Of a stretch of 64,000 nucleotides of DNA, positions 18,793 to 28,923 are shown piece after piece. The position numbers and the translations under genes were made by a program. The DNA is from Candidatus Solibacter sp. (GTDB taxonomy: Bacteria > Acidobacteriota > Terriglobia > Bryobacterales > Bryobacteraceae): contig PNKE01000014.1 of NCBI GenBank assembly GCA_013822245.1, positions 62,001 to 126,000 of the forward strand, written 5' to 3'. The notes below the pieces were generated by a model. The model saw only the letters and a program-made list of their open reading frames with translations. It made no database searches and was not told the DNA's origin. Each line of letters opens with the position of its first letter. The first letter of the stretch is position 1.

Positions 18793-19776
18793 ATGCTTCG
18801 CAGGACCTTCGTTCAACTGCCGGTTGCCCTGGCCGCTCAGACGGCGGCGCTGCCGGAATATTACAAGCAGGTGGCCGCGCTGGTGTGGGTCGTGGACGAC
18901 GCCGACAAGACTGCGACGGAATGGGAGCGTCTGGGCGTGCCGGTGAGCCAGCCGATGACGATGCCGTTGAAGGATGCCACGTTCCGCGGCAAGGCGTCCC
19001 CGACGGCGATGAAGGTGCGCAGCGGCAACTTCGGCTCGACCATCGTCCACTGGGTGCAAGCGGATGGGCAGGACAACGCATTTGCGGATTTCATGAAGGC
19101 GAATCGCGGTCCGGGCATGATGGCGATGCTGTTCGCGCCGCCGGGTCTGGAGGCGTATCAGGCCGAGGCGGCGAGGCTGAAAGCGCTTGCGCCGGTGCTG
19201 ATGGAAGCCAGTTTCGATGCCGGCGACGCAGTGGTGCGGTTTTCAATGTTCGACACGCGCCGGGAGGGATTGTATTCGATCGGCCTGGTCCATCCGGCGG
19301 ATCAGTGGACCGGCGAGGTCCGCGCCGACCGCCGCATCACGCAATACGCCTGGGTGACGAAGTCGCCCGAAAAGGTGTCGGCGTACTGGGAGAAGTTCGG
19401 GCTGCCGGCGTTCAGCTACTCGGCGGTGAACGGCCGCGATTCGATCTACCGCGGCAAGCCGGGCGATTTCGATATGCGGCTGGGCTGGCAGCGGCACGGG
19501 CGTGTTGCGTATGAATGGATCGAGCCGTTGAAAGGCCCGTCCTGCTACCACGAGCATCTGGACCGCAACGGCGAGGGCTTCCACCACATCGCTTTCAACG
19601 TGCAGGACATGGATGCCGCGATCGCCGAATGGCAGAAGGACGGCTACGAAGCGGCTATGTCGGGCGCCTGGGGCGAGAAGGACCGGCCGGGTTCGGGCCG
19701 GTATGCCTACATCGACACGCGCAAGGCGGGCGGGCTGTTCGTCGAACTGCTGTGGAACTACCGCCGGCCGGCGTAA
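18793..19776 (+). CDS. Secreted VOC (glyoxalase-fold) family protein
   Basis: The 327-residue product begins with a signal-like leader (LRRTFVQLPVALAAQTAALP). Two pseudo-repeated VOC modules follow: QVAALVWVVDDADKTATEWE (about 24-43) and ITQYAWVTKSPEKVSAYWEK (about 180-199), with GFHHIAFNVQDMDAAIAEWQ near residue 260 and a terminal LFVELLWNY that carries the usual metal-ligand glutamate. VOC proteins include isomerases, lyases and dioxygenases; the substrate is not predictable. An AGAGGTGAG overlapping the previous stop is the ribosome site for ATG 18793. Third gene of an apparent three-gene unit; convergent with the sulfatase. Confidence 0.8.
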   Translation: MLRRTFVQLPVALAAQTAALPEYYKQVAALVWVVDDADKTATEWERLGVPVSQPMTMPLKDATFRGKASPTAMKVRSGNFGSTIVHWVQADGQDNAFADFMKANRGPGMMAMLFAPPGLEAYQAEAARLKALAPVLMEASFDAGDAVVRFSMFDTRREGLYSIGLVHPADQWTGEVRADRRITQYAWVTKSPEKVSAYWEKFGLPAFSYSAVNGRDSIYRGKPGDFDMRLGWQRHGRVAYEWIEPLKGPSCYHEHLDRNGEGFHHIAFNVQDMDAAIAEWQKDGYEAAMSGAWGEKDRPGSGRYAYIDTRKAGGLFVELLWNYRRPA

Positions 19777-19785
19777 CCGCCAGTC

Positions 19786-21303
19786 CTACTTGCGCGTTTT
19801 CGGCGTCTTGCGGATGCGGTCGATTTCGGCCAGCATCGTCTTCACTCGGTCCGGATGCGCGGCGGCGACATCGTTTTGCTCGCCGATATCCTGAGCGAGG
19901 TTGAACAACTGCGGCGTCTCGCTGTTGCCGAGTTCGTTGCCCGTCAGGTTGGTCTTGGGACCCTTGCGGGCTTCGATCACCTTCCAGTCGCCTTGAATCA
20001 GCGACAGTCCGCCGGCGTGCTCCACCAGATGGTCACGGCCCTGTTTGGAGTGGCCGAGCAGGGCGGGCAGAACGTCGAAGCTATCGGGCGCGGCGTCCTC
20101 GGGCAGTTTCTGGCCGGTGAGCGCGGAGAGCGACGACAGCAGGTCGATCTGGCTGAGCAGCGCGTTGGAAACGCCGGGCTTGATCTTGCCTTTCCACGAG
20201 GCGAGGAACGGCACGCGCGTACCGCCGTCGTACATCGAGTACTTTCCGCCCCGCAGCGGACCGCGCGGCTTGTGGTCGCCAAGCTTCTCCACGGCGTCGT
20301 CCTTGTAGCCATCGTCAACGACGGGTCCGTTGTCGCTGGAGAGGATGACCAGCGTATTCTCCATCAGGCGGTTGCGTTCGAGGGTATCGAGCAACTGTCC
20401 GACCGACCAGTCGAGCGAGAGGATGGCATCGCCGCGCGGGCCCATGCCGGTCTTGCCGGCGAAGCGCTGATGGGGGACGCGCGGAACGTGGATGTCGTGG
20501 GTGGCGAAGTAGAGGAAGAAAGGACTGGCCTTGTGGTTGTTGATGTAGGAGACGGCCTTCTGGGTGATGACGTCGGCCATGTCCTCGTCCACCCAGCGCG
20601 CCGACTTGCCGCCGGTCATATAGCCGATGCGGCTGATGCCGTTGACGATGGTCATGTCGTGGCCGTGGCTGGGGTGCATTTTGAGCAACTCCGGGTTGGC
20701 CCGGCCGGTGGGTTCGTTGCCGATGGGTTTCTGGTAGTCGACCTGGATGGGATCGTTCGGGTCGAGTCCGACGACGCGGCCGTTTTCGGTGTAGACGCAA
20801 GGGACGCGGTCGCCGGTGGCGGGGATGAGGAAGGAGTAGTCAAAACCGATTTCGCCTGGTCCGGGCTTGATGAGGCCGTTCCAATCGACATGGCCCGCGC
20901 CGAGGCCGAGATGCCACTTGCCGACCACGGCGGTCTGGTAGCCGGCGCGCTTGAGCATGGCGGGCAAGGTATACCGGCCGGGTTCGATGATCATGCGGGC
21001 GTCGCCGGGCAGAACGCCGGTGCCGGGTTTGCGCCAGGCGTATTCGCCGGTCATCATGGCGTAGCGCGACGGAGTGCATGTGGCCGACGGCGAGTGGGCG
21101 TGGGTGAAGCGGATGCCGGACTTGGCCAGGCGGTCGATATTGGGCGTCCTGACGCGGTGGGCCCCGTAGCTGCTCACATCGCCATAGCCCAGATCGTCGG
21201 CGTACATGAGGACGATGTTGGGCAGACGGCCGGCAGCGTAGCCGCGCCGCGCCGACACCATCGGCAGGGCGGAGGACAGGAACTGGAAGCGGGTCATCGG
21301 CAT
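19786..21303 (-). CDS. Sulfatase of the arylsulfatase family (formylglycine-dependent)
   Basis: The 505-residue protein has an export leader and the alkaline-phosphatase-like sulfatase fold: NIVLMYADDLGYGD (metal-binding Asp pair near 35-36), CTPSR with Cys76 (the formylglycine site in SATCTPSRYAMMTGEY), VVGKWHLG, ATHDIHVPR and SSDNGP (Asp/Asn ligands). The CxPSR form requires a formylglycine-generating enzyme or anaerobic maturase, neither of which is in the window. It probably removes sulfate from polysaccharides or other organosulfates outside the cytoplasm. AGGAG sits 10 nt before ATG 21303. A TSUP transporter gene lies 71 nt upstream on the same strand. Confidence 0.94.
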   Translation of the reverse strand: MPMTRFQFLSSALPMVSARRGYAAGRLPNIVLMYADDLGYGDVSSYGAHRVRTPNIDRLAKSGIRFTHAHSPSATCTPSRYAMMTGEYAWRKPGTGVLPGDARMIIEPGRYTLPAMLKRAGYQTAVVGKWHLGLGAGHVDWNGLIKPGPGEIGFDYSFLIPATGDRVPCVYTENGRVVGLDPNDPIQVDYQKPIGNEPTGRANPELLKMHPSHGHDMTIVNGISRIGYMTGGKSARWVDEDMADVITQKAVSYINNHKASPFFLYFATHDIHVPRVPHQRFAGKTGMGPRGDAILSLDWSVGQLLDTLERNRLMENTLVILSSDNGPVVDDGYKDDAVEKLGDHKPRGPLRGGKYSMYDGGTRVPFLASWKGKIKPGVSNALLSQIDLLSSLSALTGQKLPEDAAPDSFDVLPALLGHSKQGRDHLVEHAGGLSLIQGDWKVIEARKGPKTNLTGNELGNSETPQLFNLAQDIGEQNDVAAAHPDRVKTMLAEIDRIRKTPKTRK

Positions 21304-21374
21304 GGTCTGGTCACTCCTGGGACGTGATCGGCGGGGATTGCGGCCGGCAGGTCCGATTCCGCACGATATCCAGG

Positions 21375-22103
21375 TTACCGCAACAGCAGCAGTGATGAGA
21401 TGAAGGTCAGGGCGATCACCAGCGCCTCGAAGGCTTTCATCGGGATGTGATTAACGGCCCACCGTCCGGTGATTGCGCCGGCGGCCACGGCCGGGATCAT
21501 GGCCGCGTCAAACGCCAGTGATCCGCCGTTGACGATGCCGTGGAACAGATACACCGGGACCTTGGCCAGATTGACGAAAAAGAAGAACCATGCGCCGGTG
21601 GCGATGAACTCCTCCTTCGACAGCCGCTTGCTGAGCAGATAGAGGTTCATCACCGGGCCGGCCGCGTTGGCGACAGTGGTGGCGAAGCCGGCGAGTCCGC
21701 CATAGACAACAGGGTGCGGCTGGACGGCGAAGCCCTTTTTCAGATACTGGCGATAGAGGTAAACCCCCAGCATGGCCAGCACGATCACCGCCACCATCGG
21801 GCGGATGTAGCGTTCATCCAGGCGCAGGGCGAGCGCGCCGCCGGCCATGCCGATCAGCACCCAGGGGGCGAGCGAGAACAGTTTCCAGGCCGAGGCGTGC
21901 TTGCGCCAGTAGTAGACGGCGAACAGGTCGGCGGTGATCAGTACGGGAAGCAGATAGCCGGCGCTCAGCCGCGCGTCGCCGATGGCCAGAACCATCAATG
22001 GGACCACCAGCGCACCGAGGCCGGGAACGCCCGTCTTGGCCATGCCCACGAAGAAGGCGCAGAGCGCGCCAAGCAGCCATTGCCAGGTATGGAGTTCAGG
22101 CAT
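21375..22103 (-). CDS. TSUP (TauE/SafE-type) membrane transporter
   Basis: A 242-residue, roughly eight-helix membrane protein with the duplicated TSUP motifs: GMAKTGVPGLGALVVPLMV in the first half and GFATTVANAAGPVMNLYLL in the second. The family exports sulfite, sulfoacetate or other small organosulfonates, or imports others. Its position between a sulfatase and an FG-GAP protein gene on one strand makes export of sulfur oxyanions released by the sulfatase plausible, but this is inference. It starts 7 nt after the upstream gene's stop, so co-transcription is likely. Confidence 0.9.
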   Translation of the reverse strand: MPELHTWQWLLGALCAFFVGMAKTGVPGLGALVVPLMVLAIGDARLSAGYLLPVLITADLFAVYYWRKHASAWKLFSLAPWVLIGMAGGALALRLDERYIRPMVAVIVLAMLGVYLYRQYLKKGFAVQPHPVVYGGLAGFATTVANAAGPVMNLYLLSKRLSKEEFIATGAWFFFFVNLAKVPVYLFHGIVNGGSLAFDAAMIPAVAAGAITGRWAVNHIPMKAFEALVIALTFISSLLLLR

Positions 22104-22110
22104 CCATAGG

Positions 22111-23283
22111 CTACTTCTTCAAGGGATTCTCATACCAGAACAGGCCGAGATTGGCCGATTCCTCGCAGGCGATGATGTCGAGATCGCCGTCGCCGTCGAT
22201 GTCGAAGACCTCGACGAGGTCAAACTTCACGCCCTGGCCGCCGGAGATGTCATGCGCGATCCATTTGCCATCGGCGAGCTTCAGGTAGCCCACCCCGATA
22301 CCGTTGGGCCTGGCGTTCTCGCAGCTGAAGATGATCTCCTTCTTGCCGTCGCCGTCGAGGTCGGCGGCCTTCACTGCCTTGGCCCCGCCTGCGTTTGCGG
22401 GCATGGGGATGGAATGCGTCGCCCATTTCAGGCCGGATTTGTCGAGGCGGCGGAACCACAGAATCTCCCTGGGCTTAACGGCCGCCAGCACGTCCTCCAG
22501 GCCGTCGCCGTCGAGATCGGCGGCGTCGAGAAACATGACTTCGCGGCCCAAAGCGCCAATCGGATGTTCGGTCCAGGGCTTCGATTGGTCGAGCGGATTC
22601 TTCAGCCAGAACACGCCGCTGCGGCTGCCCTTGCGGTCGCTGAACAGGATGTCCTCGATGCCGTCCGAGTCCATGTCGCGGGCGATGATGGACATGATCC
22701 AGCCGACGGGCCGCAGCGGATGCCACTTCCAGGCGGCGAGATCGCGGTATTTGGGCGGCGCTTCAAACCAGCCGAGTTCGGCGTTCTCGTTCTTTCCGCC
22801 TGCGACCAGGTCGACGCCAAACCGCCCGTCCACCTGCATCGGCGTCGAGAACATCCACTGGAAGCGCTTCACCGATGCCGGCAGCGGCTCCATCGTCCAT
22901 GCGCCTTCACGCAGAGGCTGGCGCGGGCCCCAATGGACGAACATCGAGCGCGTCTTGCCCTCGGCTGAACTCACGGCATCGAATGCGCCGTCGGAGTCGA
23001 GATCGACGAACACGGCGTCCTCGACCGACGGGACCTCGCCCACAGTCGCCTGCGGCCACGGCATCCGGACGCGTTGCCGCTGCGGCATCAGGTAAACGCG
23101 CACGACGCCGCCCTCTTCCCAGCCGGTGACGATGTCGGGCAGGCCGTCGCGGTTGATGTCGGCCAGGCGGACGCCGTCGGCGCCGCGCGACGAATTATCG
23201 ATAGTATGGCGGACCCAGCCTCTGGGCTGTTCCTGTGCTGCGGCCGGCAGCAGAAGCGTGAAGACAGCAATGGCAAACTTCAT
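22111..23283 (-). CDS. Secreted FG-GAP/VCBS repeat propeller protein
   Basis: The 390-residue protein has a signal peptide (KFAIAVFTLLLPAAAQ) and at least six DxDxDGxxD calcium-loop repeats: LADINRDGLPDIV, FVDLDSDGAFDAV, ARDMDSDGIEDIL, AADLDGDGLEDVL, AADLDGDGKKEII and FDIDGDGDLDII. These form an integrin-alpha-like propeller. Function is unknown; such proteins are abundant in Acidobacteria and Planctomycetes exported sets. GGAG lies upstream of the ATG. It leads a tight three-gene unit with the TSUP transporter and sulfatase. Confidence 0.88.
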   Translation of the reverse strand: MKFAIAVFTLLLPAAAQEQPRGWVRHTIDNSSRGADGVRLADINRDGLPDIVTGWEEGGVVRVYLMPQRQRVRMPWPQATVGEVPSVEDAVFVDLDSDGAFDAVSSAEGKTRSMFVHWGPRQPLREGAWTMEPLPASVKRFQWMFSTPMQVDGRFGVDLVAGGKNENAELGWFEAPPKYRDLAAWKWHPLRPVGWIMSIIARDMDSDGIEDILFSDRKGSRSGVFWLKNPLDQSKPWTEHPIGALGREVMFLDAADLDGDGLEDVLAAVKPREILWFRRLDKSGLKWATHSIPMPANAGGAKAVKAADLDGDGKKEIIFSCENARPNGIGVGYLKLADGKWIAHDISGGQGVKFDLVEVFDIDGDGDLDIIACEESANLGLFWYENPLKK

Positions 23284-23318
23284 CGGTCTGACTCCATTGT
23301 CGCCGACTCGCCGCCGTC

Positions 23319-24209
23319 CTACTTCAAGTGCTTGTTGAAGAAATCGAGCGTCCTCTGCCAGGAGAGCTTTGCGGCGGCTTCGTCATAGCGCGGTGTGGTG
23401 TCGTTATGGAAGCCGTGGTTGGTGTTCTCGTAGAAGTGGGCCGTGTACGGTTTGTTGTTCGCCTTGAGGGCCTCTTCGTAGGCCGGCCAGCCGGCGTTGA
23501 CGCGCGTATCGAGCGAGGCGTAGTGCAGCAGCAGCGGGGCCTGGATTTTCGGCACATCCGCGGCCGGGGCCTGCCCGCCGTAGTAAGGCACGGCGGCCGA
23601 CAGATCCGAACCCATCATGACGGCCAGCGCGTTCGAAATGCCGGCGCCGAAACAGAAGCCGACCACGCCGACCTTGCCGTTTGAATCCGGCCGGTTCTTG
23701 AGCCAGTAGGCCGAGGCGAGGAAGTCGGCGGTCATCTTGTTGCGGTCGACCTTGGGGAACAGCGCGCGCGCCTGGTCTTCGTCGCCGGGGTAACCGCCGG
23801 CCGTGGTGAGACCGTCGGGCGCATAGGCCATGAATCCGGCGGTGGCGAGGCGCCGGGCGACGTCTTCAATGTAGGGATTCAGACCGCGGTTTTCGTGGAT
23901 GACCAGAACCGCCGGCAGCTTGGCTGATGCGTTGGCGGGCCTGGCGAAGTGGCCCTTGATGGTCCCATTGCCCTTGGGCGAGTCGACCGAGATGGTCTCG
24001 ACCGTGATCCGCTTGTCGTCTTTCGGCACCTGCTGCGCCCAGGCAAAGTTGGGCGTCAGGCTTTCGAGGATGGCGGCCGCCGTGACGCCGCCCACGGCGT
24101 ACTTCTGCGCGCCTTCGAGAAACTCCCGGCGCGGAATGTCGCCGTGGACGAACTTGTCAAAGAGATTCAGGATCTCCTGCGGATAGTCGGATGCCTTCTT
24201 GCGGTCCAT
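23319..24209 (-). CDS. Dienelactone hydrolase family protein, exported
   Basis: The alpha/beta-hydrolase core has the DLH signature: Glu106 in HENRGL, nucleophile Cys186 in GFCFGAG, Asp234 in ASLDTRV, and His265/His268 in [10 protein letters not shown]. The 296-residue form starts at ATG 24209 (AGAGAGG 7 nt upstream); longer upstream readings are not conserved. The first 60 residues include RREFLEGAQ and a hydrophobic stretch ending in NFAWAQ, consistent with a Tat or membrane-anchored leader, which is common in this subgroup. True dienelactone hydrolysis is unproven; the family also cleaves other esters and lactones. Confidence 0.9.
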   Translation of the reverse strand: MDRKKASDYPQEILNLFDKFVHGDIPRREFLEGAQKYAVGGVTAAAILESLTPNFAWAQQVPKDDKRITVETISVDSPKGNGTIKGHFARPANASAKLPAVLVIHENRGLNPYIEDVARRLATAGFMAYAPDGLTTAGGYPGDEDQARALFPKVDRNKMTADFLASAYWLKNRPDSNGKVGVVGFCFGAGISNALAVMMGSDLSAAVPYYGGQAPAADVPKIQAPLLLHYASLDTRVNAGWPAYEEALKANNKPYTAHFYENTNHGFHNDTTPRYDEAAAKLSWQRTLDFFNKHLK

Positions 24210-24306
24210 TGGTGTGCCTCTCTGGTTTCCGATGAGGATAGCACATGGGCGGATGCACCACATGTGAACCGCCGCGTCCGCGCTCCGCCGTGTGAGCCGT
24301 GTTGGG

Positions 24307-26430
24307 CTACCAGGACAACAGCTCTTCGGCCGCCGCCTGGATGTCGCCGGTCTGCGGCAGGATGGCATCTTCAAGGTCGGGCGAATAGCCGACCCAGGTG
24401 TCCAGGGCGGCGACACGCCGGACGGGCGCGTCCAGGCATTCAAACAAATCCGACGCAATACGCGCGGCGATCTCGGCGCCGTAGCCGAAGCTCAACGTGT
24501 CCTCGTGAACCACCAGCGCCCGCGACGTCTTGCGGACCGAAGCGGCGATGGCATCCATGTCGAACGGCGCCAGCGAACGCAGGTCGAGGATTTCGATCGA
24601 CACCTCCGGCCGGGTGCGCTCGATCTGAGATGCGGCGTAGACCGACTTCTGCACGGTCATGCCGTAGGTGATGATCGTCAGGCTGCCGCCGGGCTTGACG
24701 ACGCGCGCCCGGCCGAACGGGATCGTGAAATCGGGCCCCGGATGCGGAGAGCGGTTGTAAGGCTCGCGGTACAGCCGCTTGTGTTCGAGAAACAGCACCG
24801 GATCGTCGCAGCGGATGGCGGTGCGCAGCAGGCCGCAGGCGTCCAATGCGCTGGATGGCATCACCACGCGCAACCCTGGGATGTGCGTGAAAGCCACCTC
24901 GCCCGACTGCGAGTGGTAGATCGATCCGCCGTTCAGATAGCCGCCGATCGGCGCGCGGATCACAACCGGCGCCGACCATCCGTTGTTGGACCGCCAGCGG
25001 ATGTTGGCCAGTTCGTCGCGGATCTGCATCATCGCCGGCCAGATGTAGTCGAAGAACTGGATCTCGACCACCGGCTTCATGCCGCGCGAGGCCATGCCCA
25101 GCGCACGGCCCACGATGGCGGCCTCGGCGATCGGCGCATTGAAACAGCGGCGGGATCCATGCTTCGTTTGCAGGCCGAATGTCGCCTTGAAGACGCCGCC
25201 TTTGCCCTTGACCTCGCCGAGGTTCAGCTCGCGTGAGCAATCGGCCACATCCTCGCCGAAGATGACCATCCCGGGGTTGCGGCTCATCTCCTCGTCGAGG
25301 GTGCGGTTGATGGCATCGATCATGGTGCGCGGCTCGCCATCGAACACGGGCACGGCGTCGAAGGCATTCGAGCAGGGGTCGACGGTGGGCGAATACAGAA
25401 AATGCAGCGCCGTCGATTTCGCCGGCGCCGGCTCGCGCAGCACGCGCTCCGTGATCTCCTGGATCTCCAGTTCAATGTCCGTGCCGATGCGCTCCTGCGC
25501 GAACGGATCAAGCAGCCCTTCCGAGATCAGCCATTGCGGATAGGTGGCCAAAGGATCCACCGCCGCTTCGGCGTCGCGTTCGGCCTGCGTCTTATAGAAC
25601 GATTCGTCGTCCGAGAGCGAGTGCGAATAGGGGCGCGTACAATGCGCATGCACCAGCGCCGGACCCGCGCCCGAGCGGATGTGCGCCAAGGCGTCCTGAA
25701 TGGCCGCCACCGAATCCATGAAACTCGAACCGTCGCATTCGGCGATGTGCAGTCCGGGGAAACCGCTGAGCAGGGCCGAAATCCTGCCGCCGGCGGTCTG
25801 GTACTCAACCGGCACGCTGATGGCGTAGTGGTTGTCCTCGACGACGTAGAGCAGCGGCAGCTTTTTCAGACAGGCCGCGTTGATCGATTCCCAGAACTCG
25901 CCTTCGCTGGTCGCGCCTTCCCCGGTGGTCACCAGCGTCACCTCATCGCCGCCGGGCCTGAGAAAAAGCGATGCCTCGGCGCAGCCCACGGCATGAAGGA
26001 ACTGCGAACCCGTCGGCGACGAGCCGGTAAAGATATGCAGCGATGGGCTGGACCAGTGCGAAGGCATCTGGCGGCCGCCCGATTGCGTATCAGCCGCCGC
26101 GCCAACCGATTGCAGCAGCATCATCTCCGGCGTGACGCCCAGCGCCAGCGCCAATGCGCGGTCGCGGTAGTAGAGATGGAACCAGTCTTGTCCCGGCCTG
26201 AGCATCATGCCCGCCGCGGTCTGGATCGCCTCATGTCCGGCGGCCGAAATCTGGAAGTAGATCCGGTTCTGGCGCTTCAGCAGCACTTCCCGGTCGTCGA
26301 GCCGCCGCGACATCTTCATGTTGCGGTAGGCCGCGATCAGTTGCTCCCGCGACAGGCCGCGGTAGCCGTGGTTGGCGGAATTGTCCTGCACTGGTCTTGC
26401 TGTGGCCATGCCCAGTTGGTCCAAACTCAT
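24307..26430 (-). CDS. 2-oxoacid dehydrogenase E1, alpha and beta subunits fused
   Basis: Thiamine-diphosphate-dependent decarboxylase of a branched-chain 2-oxoacid (or related) dehydrogenase complex. Residues about 25-345 are E1-alpha ([18 protein letters not shown] motif GEG at 170-172 through EDN at 198-200) and about 375-707 are E1-beta ([20 protein letters not shown] split, [51 protein letters not shown]). Single-chain E1 fusions are known in Acidobacteria and Bacteroidetes. I start at ATG 26430 (707 residues); a second ATG at 26409 is equally possible as neither has a ribosome site. E2 and E3 are not in the window; lipoyl synthase is at 50265. The gene diverges from the methyltransferase. 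Confidence 0.92.
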   Translation of the reverse strand: MSLDQLGMATARPVQDNSANHGYRGLSREQLIAAYRNMKMSRRLDDREVLLKRQNRIYFQISAAGHEAIQTAAGMMLRPGQDWFHLYYRDRALALALGVTPEMMLLQSVGAAADTQSGGRQMPSHWSSPSLHIFTGSSPTGSQFLHAVGCAEASLFLRPGGDEVTLVTTGEGATSEGEFWESINAACLKKLPLLYVVEDNHYAISVPVEYQTAGGRISALLSGFPGLHIAECDGSSFMDSVAAIQDALAHIRSGAGPALVHAHCTRPYSHSLSDDESFYKTQAERDAEAAVDPLATYPQWLISEGLLDPFAQERIGTDIELEIQEITERVLREPAPAKSTALHFLYSPTVDPCSNAFDAVPVFDGEPRTMIDAINRTLDEEMSRNPGMVIFGEDVADCSRELNLGEVKGKGGVFKATFGLQTKHGSRRCFNAPIAEAAIVGRALGMASRGMKPVVEIQFFDYIWPAMMQIRDELANIRWRSNNGWSAPVVIRAPIGGYLNGGSIYHSQSGEVAFTHIPGLRVVMPSSALDACGLLRTAIRCDDPVLFLEHKRLYREPYNRSPHPGPDFTIPFGRARVVKPGGSLTIITYGMTVQKSVYAASQIERTRPEVSIEILDLRSLAPFDMDAIAASVRKTSRALVVHEDTLSFGYGAEIAARIASDLFECLDAPVRRVAALDTWVGYSPDLEDAILPQTGDIQAAAEELLSW

Positions 26431-26509
26431 CAGTTTAGCTGATGAGATGCGCGCCGGGTGTCTTCGGCGGCAATTCGGAGTATGCTTCCTCACATCAGGA
26501 GAGCCGAAA

Positions 26510-27280
26510 ATGACCAAGTCAGCCGTCCCGCCCTACACGCTGCTGGCCGAGCACTACGACGACGTCTTCGTCTTTGCCAACCCTTGGCGCGAGAATGCGC
26601 GCGAGCGGATACTGGGCGGCATCCTCGCTCGCGCCGCCTCCTGCTGCGATCTGGCCTGCGGGACCGGCTCGACGGCCGTTGAACTGGCCAAGCGCGGATT
26701 GCGCGTCTACGCCGTCGATCTGTCGCCAACGATGTGCGGCAAGGCGCGCGCCAAGGCGGCGCGCGAATCCGTCCATGTCACCGTGATCGAAGCCGACATG
26801 CGGCGGTTCCGGCTTCCCGAAAGGGTCGATGTCATCACCTGCGAATTCGATGCCCTGAACCACGTCCCGCGCAAATCCGACCTGGCGCTGGTGGCCAGAT
26901 GCGCCGCGCGCGCCCTCAAGCCGGGCGGTCACTTCTACTTCGACGTCAACACCCGGCTGGCGTTTGAAGAGGTGTGGCCGGTGACATGGTTCGTCGAACG
27001 GCCCGGCCTGGCGCTGGTCATGCACGGCGATTTCGACCGGCGCGCCGGCAGGGCCTGGACCACGGCTGAGTTCTTCCTCCAGAACGGCGGCCTGTGGGAA
27101 CGCCGTAGCGAACGCGTTGAAGAGGTCTGCTGGTCGAGCGCCGAGATCAGCCATGCTCTTTCGGACGCGGGCTTCGACAGAATCCGCAGCCGTGACGCCA
27201 CTCCGTTTTTCGGCCAGGACTCGCTGGTCCGCCGCGGACACCGCTCGATCTACCTCGCCCGGCTGGGCCTCCCGCGATAA
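26510..27280 (+). CDS. Class I SAM-dependent methyltransferase
   Basis: The 256-residue protein has a Rossmann methyltransferase core: YDDVF near the N-terminus, [18 protein letters not shown] (motif I, about 45-62), [11 protein letters not shown] (motif II) and [13 protein letters not shown] (motif after strand 5). It resembles small-molecule methyltransferases; the acceptor is unknown. AGGAG lies 9 nt before ATG 26510, and TATGCT (26481-26486) upstream could serve as a -10. It is followed 49 nt later by serS. Confidence 0.88.
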   Translation: MTKSAVPPYTLLAEHYDDVFVFANPWRENARERILGGILARAASCCDLACGTGSTAVELAKRGLRVYAVDLSPTMCGKARAKAARESVHVTVIEADMRRFRLPERVDVITCEFDALNHVPRKSDLALVARCAARALKPGGHFYFDVNTRLAFEEVWPVTWFVERPGLALVMHGDFDRRAGRAWTTAEFFLQNGGLWERRSERVEEVCWSSAEISHALSDAGFDRIRSRDATPFFGQDSLVRRGHRSIYLARLGLPR

Positions 27281-27284
27281 GACC

Positions 27285-27311
27285 TTGGGAGCTTCCGCCC
27301 TCCGCTACAAT
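27285..27311 (+). promoter_or_regulatory. Possible promoter for serS
   Basis: TTGGGA (27285-27290) and TACAAT (27306-27311) with a short 15-nt spacer; the serS ATG follows 18 nt after the -10 without a clear ribosome site. Confidence 0.35.
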
Positions 27312-27329
27312 GGAGTTTCCCGAGCCAGT

Positions 27330-28610
27330 ATGTACGACTTAGCCTTTTTCCGCGCCAATCTCGACATGATCGCCGGCCGCCTCGCCGCGCGGGGTTTCAC
27401 CCTTGATGTCGAGGATTTCAAGGGCATCGATGCCCGCCGCCGCGCGGCTTTGACCGGCGTCGAGTCGCTCCGCGCCCAACGCAACGCCGAGAGCATGGAG
27501 ATCGGGAAGAAGAAGAAAGCCGGCGAGGACACCGAGGATCTCCAGGCGCGCGTCAGGACCATCGGAGACCGCATCTCGGCGCTCGAAGACCAGACCAAAC
27601 AACTCGAGGACGAATTCCGCCAGCACCTGGCGTCGATCCCCAACCTGCCGCACGAATCGGTTCCCGCTGGCAGGGACGAAACCGCCAATGTCGAGATCAG
27701 GAAATGGGGCGAGCCGCGGAAATTCGAATTCGACCCCCAGGCGCATTGGGACATCGGCCCGGGCCTTGGCATCCTCGATTTCGAACGCGCCGCCAAGATC
27801 ACCGGCGCCCGCTTCGCCGTTTATTTCGGCCAGGGCGCAAAGCTCGAGCGCGCGCTGATCAACTTCATGCTCGACCTGCACACCCGCGAGCACGGCTACA
27901 CCGAAGTGCTGCCGCCGTTCATGGTGAACTCGGCCAGTTTGTTCGGCACAGGCCAGTTGCCGAAGTTCGCCGACGACCTGTTCAAGATCGAGAAGTTCGA
28001 CTTCTGGCTCATCCCCACCGCCGAGGTGCCGGTGACCAACCTGTTCCGCGATGAGACGCTGGACGCGTCGCAGTTGCCCATCCGCCTCTGCGCCTACACG
28101 CCCTGCTTCCGCAGCGAGGCCGGCGCCTATGGCCGCGACGTCCGCGGCATCATCCGCCAGCACCAGTTCCAGAAGGTGGAACTGGTCAACTTCACCACGC
28201 CCGAATCCAGCTACGAAGAACACGAACACCTCACCCGCAGCGCCGAAACCGTCCTTGAACGCCTCGGCCTGCCCTACCGCCGCGTCGTCCTCTCCACCGG
28301 CGACATGGGCTTTTCCTCGGCCAAGACCTACGATCTCGAAGTCTGGATGCCCGGCCAGAACGCTTACAAGGAGATCAGTTCCTGCTCGAATTTCGAAGCG
28401 TTCCAGGCGCGCCGGGCCGGCATCCGCGTCAAATCAGGCAAGAAAAGCGAGCCTCTGCACACGCTCAACGGCAGCGGACTGGCCGTCGGGCGCACCTGGG
28501 TCGCCATTGTCGAAAATTACCAGCAGGCCGACGGGTCCGTCCTCATCCCGGAGGCTCTCAGGCCCTACCTTAACGCCGAGATCATCACCAGGCACGGCGT
28601 TTTGGGCTGA
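27330..28610 (+). CDS. serS: Seryl-tRNA synthetase
   Basis: Charges tRNA(Ser) and tRNA(Sec). The start at 27330 gives 426 residues, the standard length, opening with [21 protein letters not shown]. The long antiparallel coiled coil spans about residues 30-105 ([32 protein letters not shown]). Class II motifs follow: motif 2 [20 protein letters not shown] (around residue 255) and motif 3 [13 protein letters not shown] near the end. An in-frame upstream extension overlaps the methyltransferase gene and is not conserved. Confidence 0.97.
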   Translation: MYDLAFFRANLDMIAGRLAARGFTLDVEDFKGIDARRRAALTGVESLRAQRNAESMEIGKKKKAGEDTEDLQARVRTIGDRISALEDQTKQLEDEFRQHLASIPNLPHESVPAGRDETANVEIRKWGEPRKFEFDPQAHWDIGPGLGILDFERAAKITGARFAVYFGQGAKLERALINFMLDLHTREHGYTEVLPPFMVNSASLFGTGQLPKFADDLFKIEKFDFWLIPTAEVPVTNLFRDETLDASQLPIRLCAYTPCFRSEAGAYGRDVRGIIRQHQFQKVELVNFTTPESSYEEHEHLTRSAETVLERLGLPYRRVVLSTGDMGFSSAKTYDLEVWMPGQNAYKEISSCSNFEAFQARRAGIRVKSGKKSEPLHTLNGSGLAVGRTWVAIVENYQQADGSVLIPEALRPYLNAEIITRHGVLG

Positions 28611-28923
28611 TCTGGGCGTTCCGGCGCTTCGAATGTGCGCACCTCGGCCCGCTCGGAACGAAGGACTTCTCCATCTCTCCACCGCAATCCGCCGGGCCGC
28701 GAGGCCGCCCCGGCGCTCGCGTTTTCATCCATCGATGTGCGAACACGCGGGGGCCGCATGAGGGATTCACAGCGTTAAGAAAAAAACTTCAAAGCCCATA
28801 ACTTGTTGCAGGAAAGGCGCTTGCCGTGGAGTGAGCTTGAAAACCCGCCAAAAAAACGCCATGGGCCTCGATAGTGTTGAATCGGCGGCGGATGTGCGAT
28901 CACGTCCGCGGAATTCAACAAGG
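28611..28923. other. 313-nt intergenic region after serS
   Basis: No coding signal or RNA gene seen. It contains a patch that is AT-rich for this genome (about 28770-28810, with GTTAAGAAAAAAACTTCAAA) that could hold a promoter for the secreted protein downstream, but I see no good -35/-10 pair. Confidence 0.5.

Noticed and set aside
19855-21327. A 490-codon plus-strand frame opposite the sulfatase
   Set aside because: The sulfatase has all catalytic motifs; the antisense frame has none.
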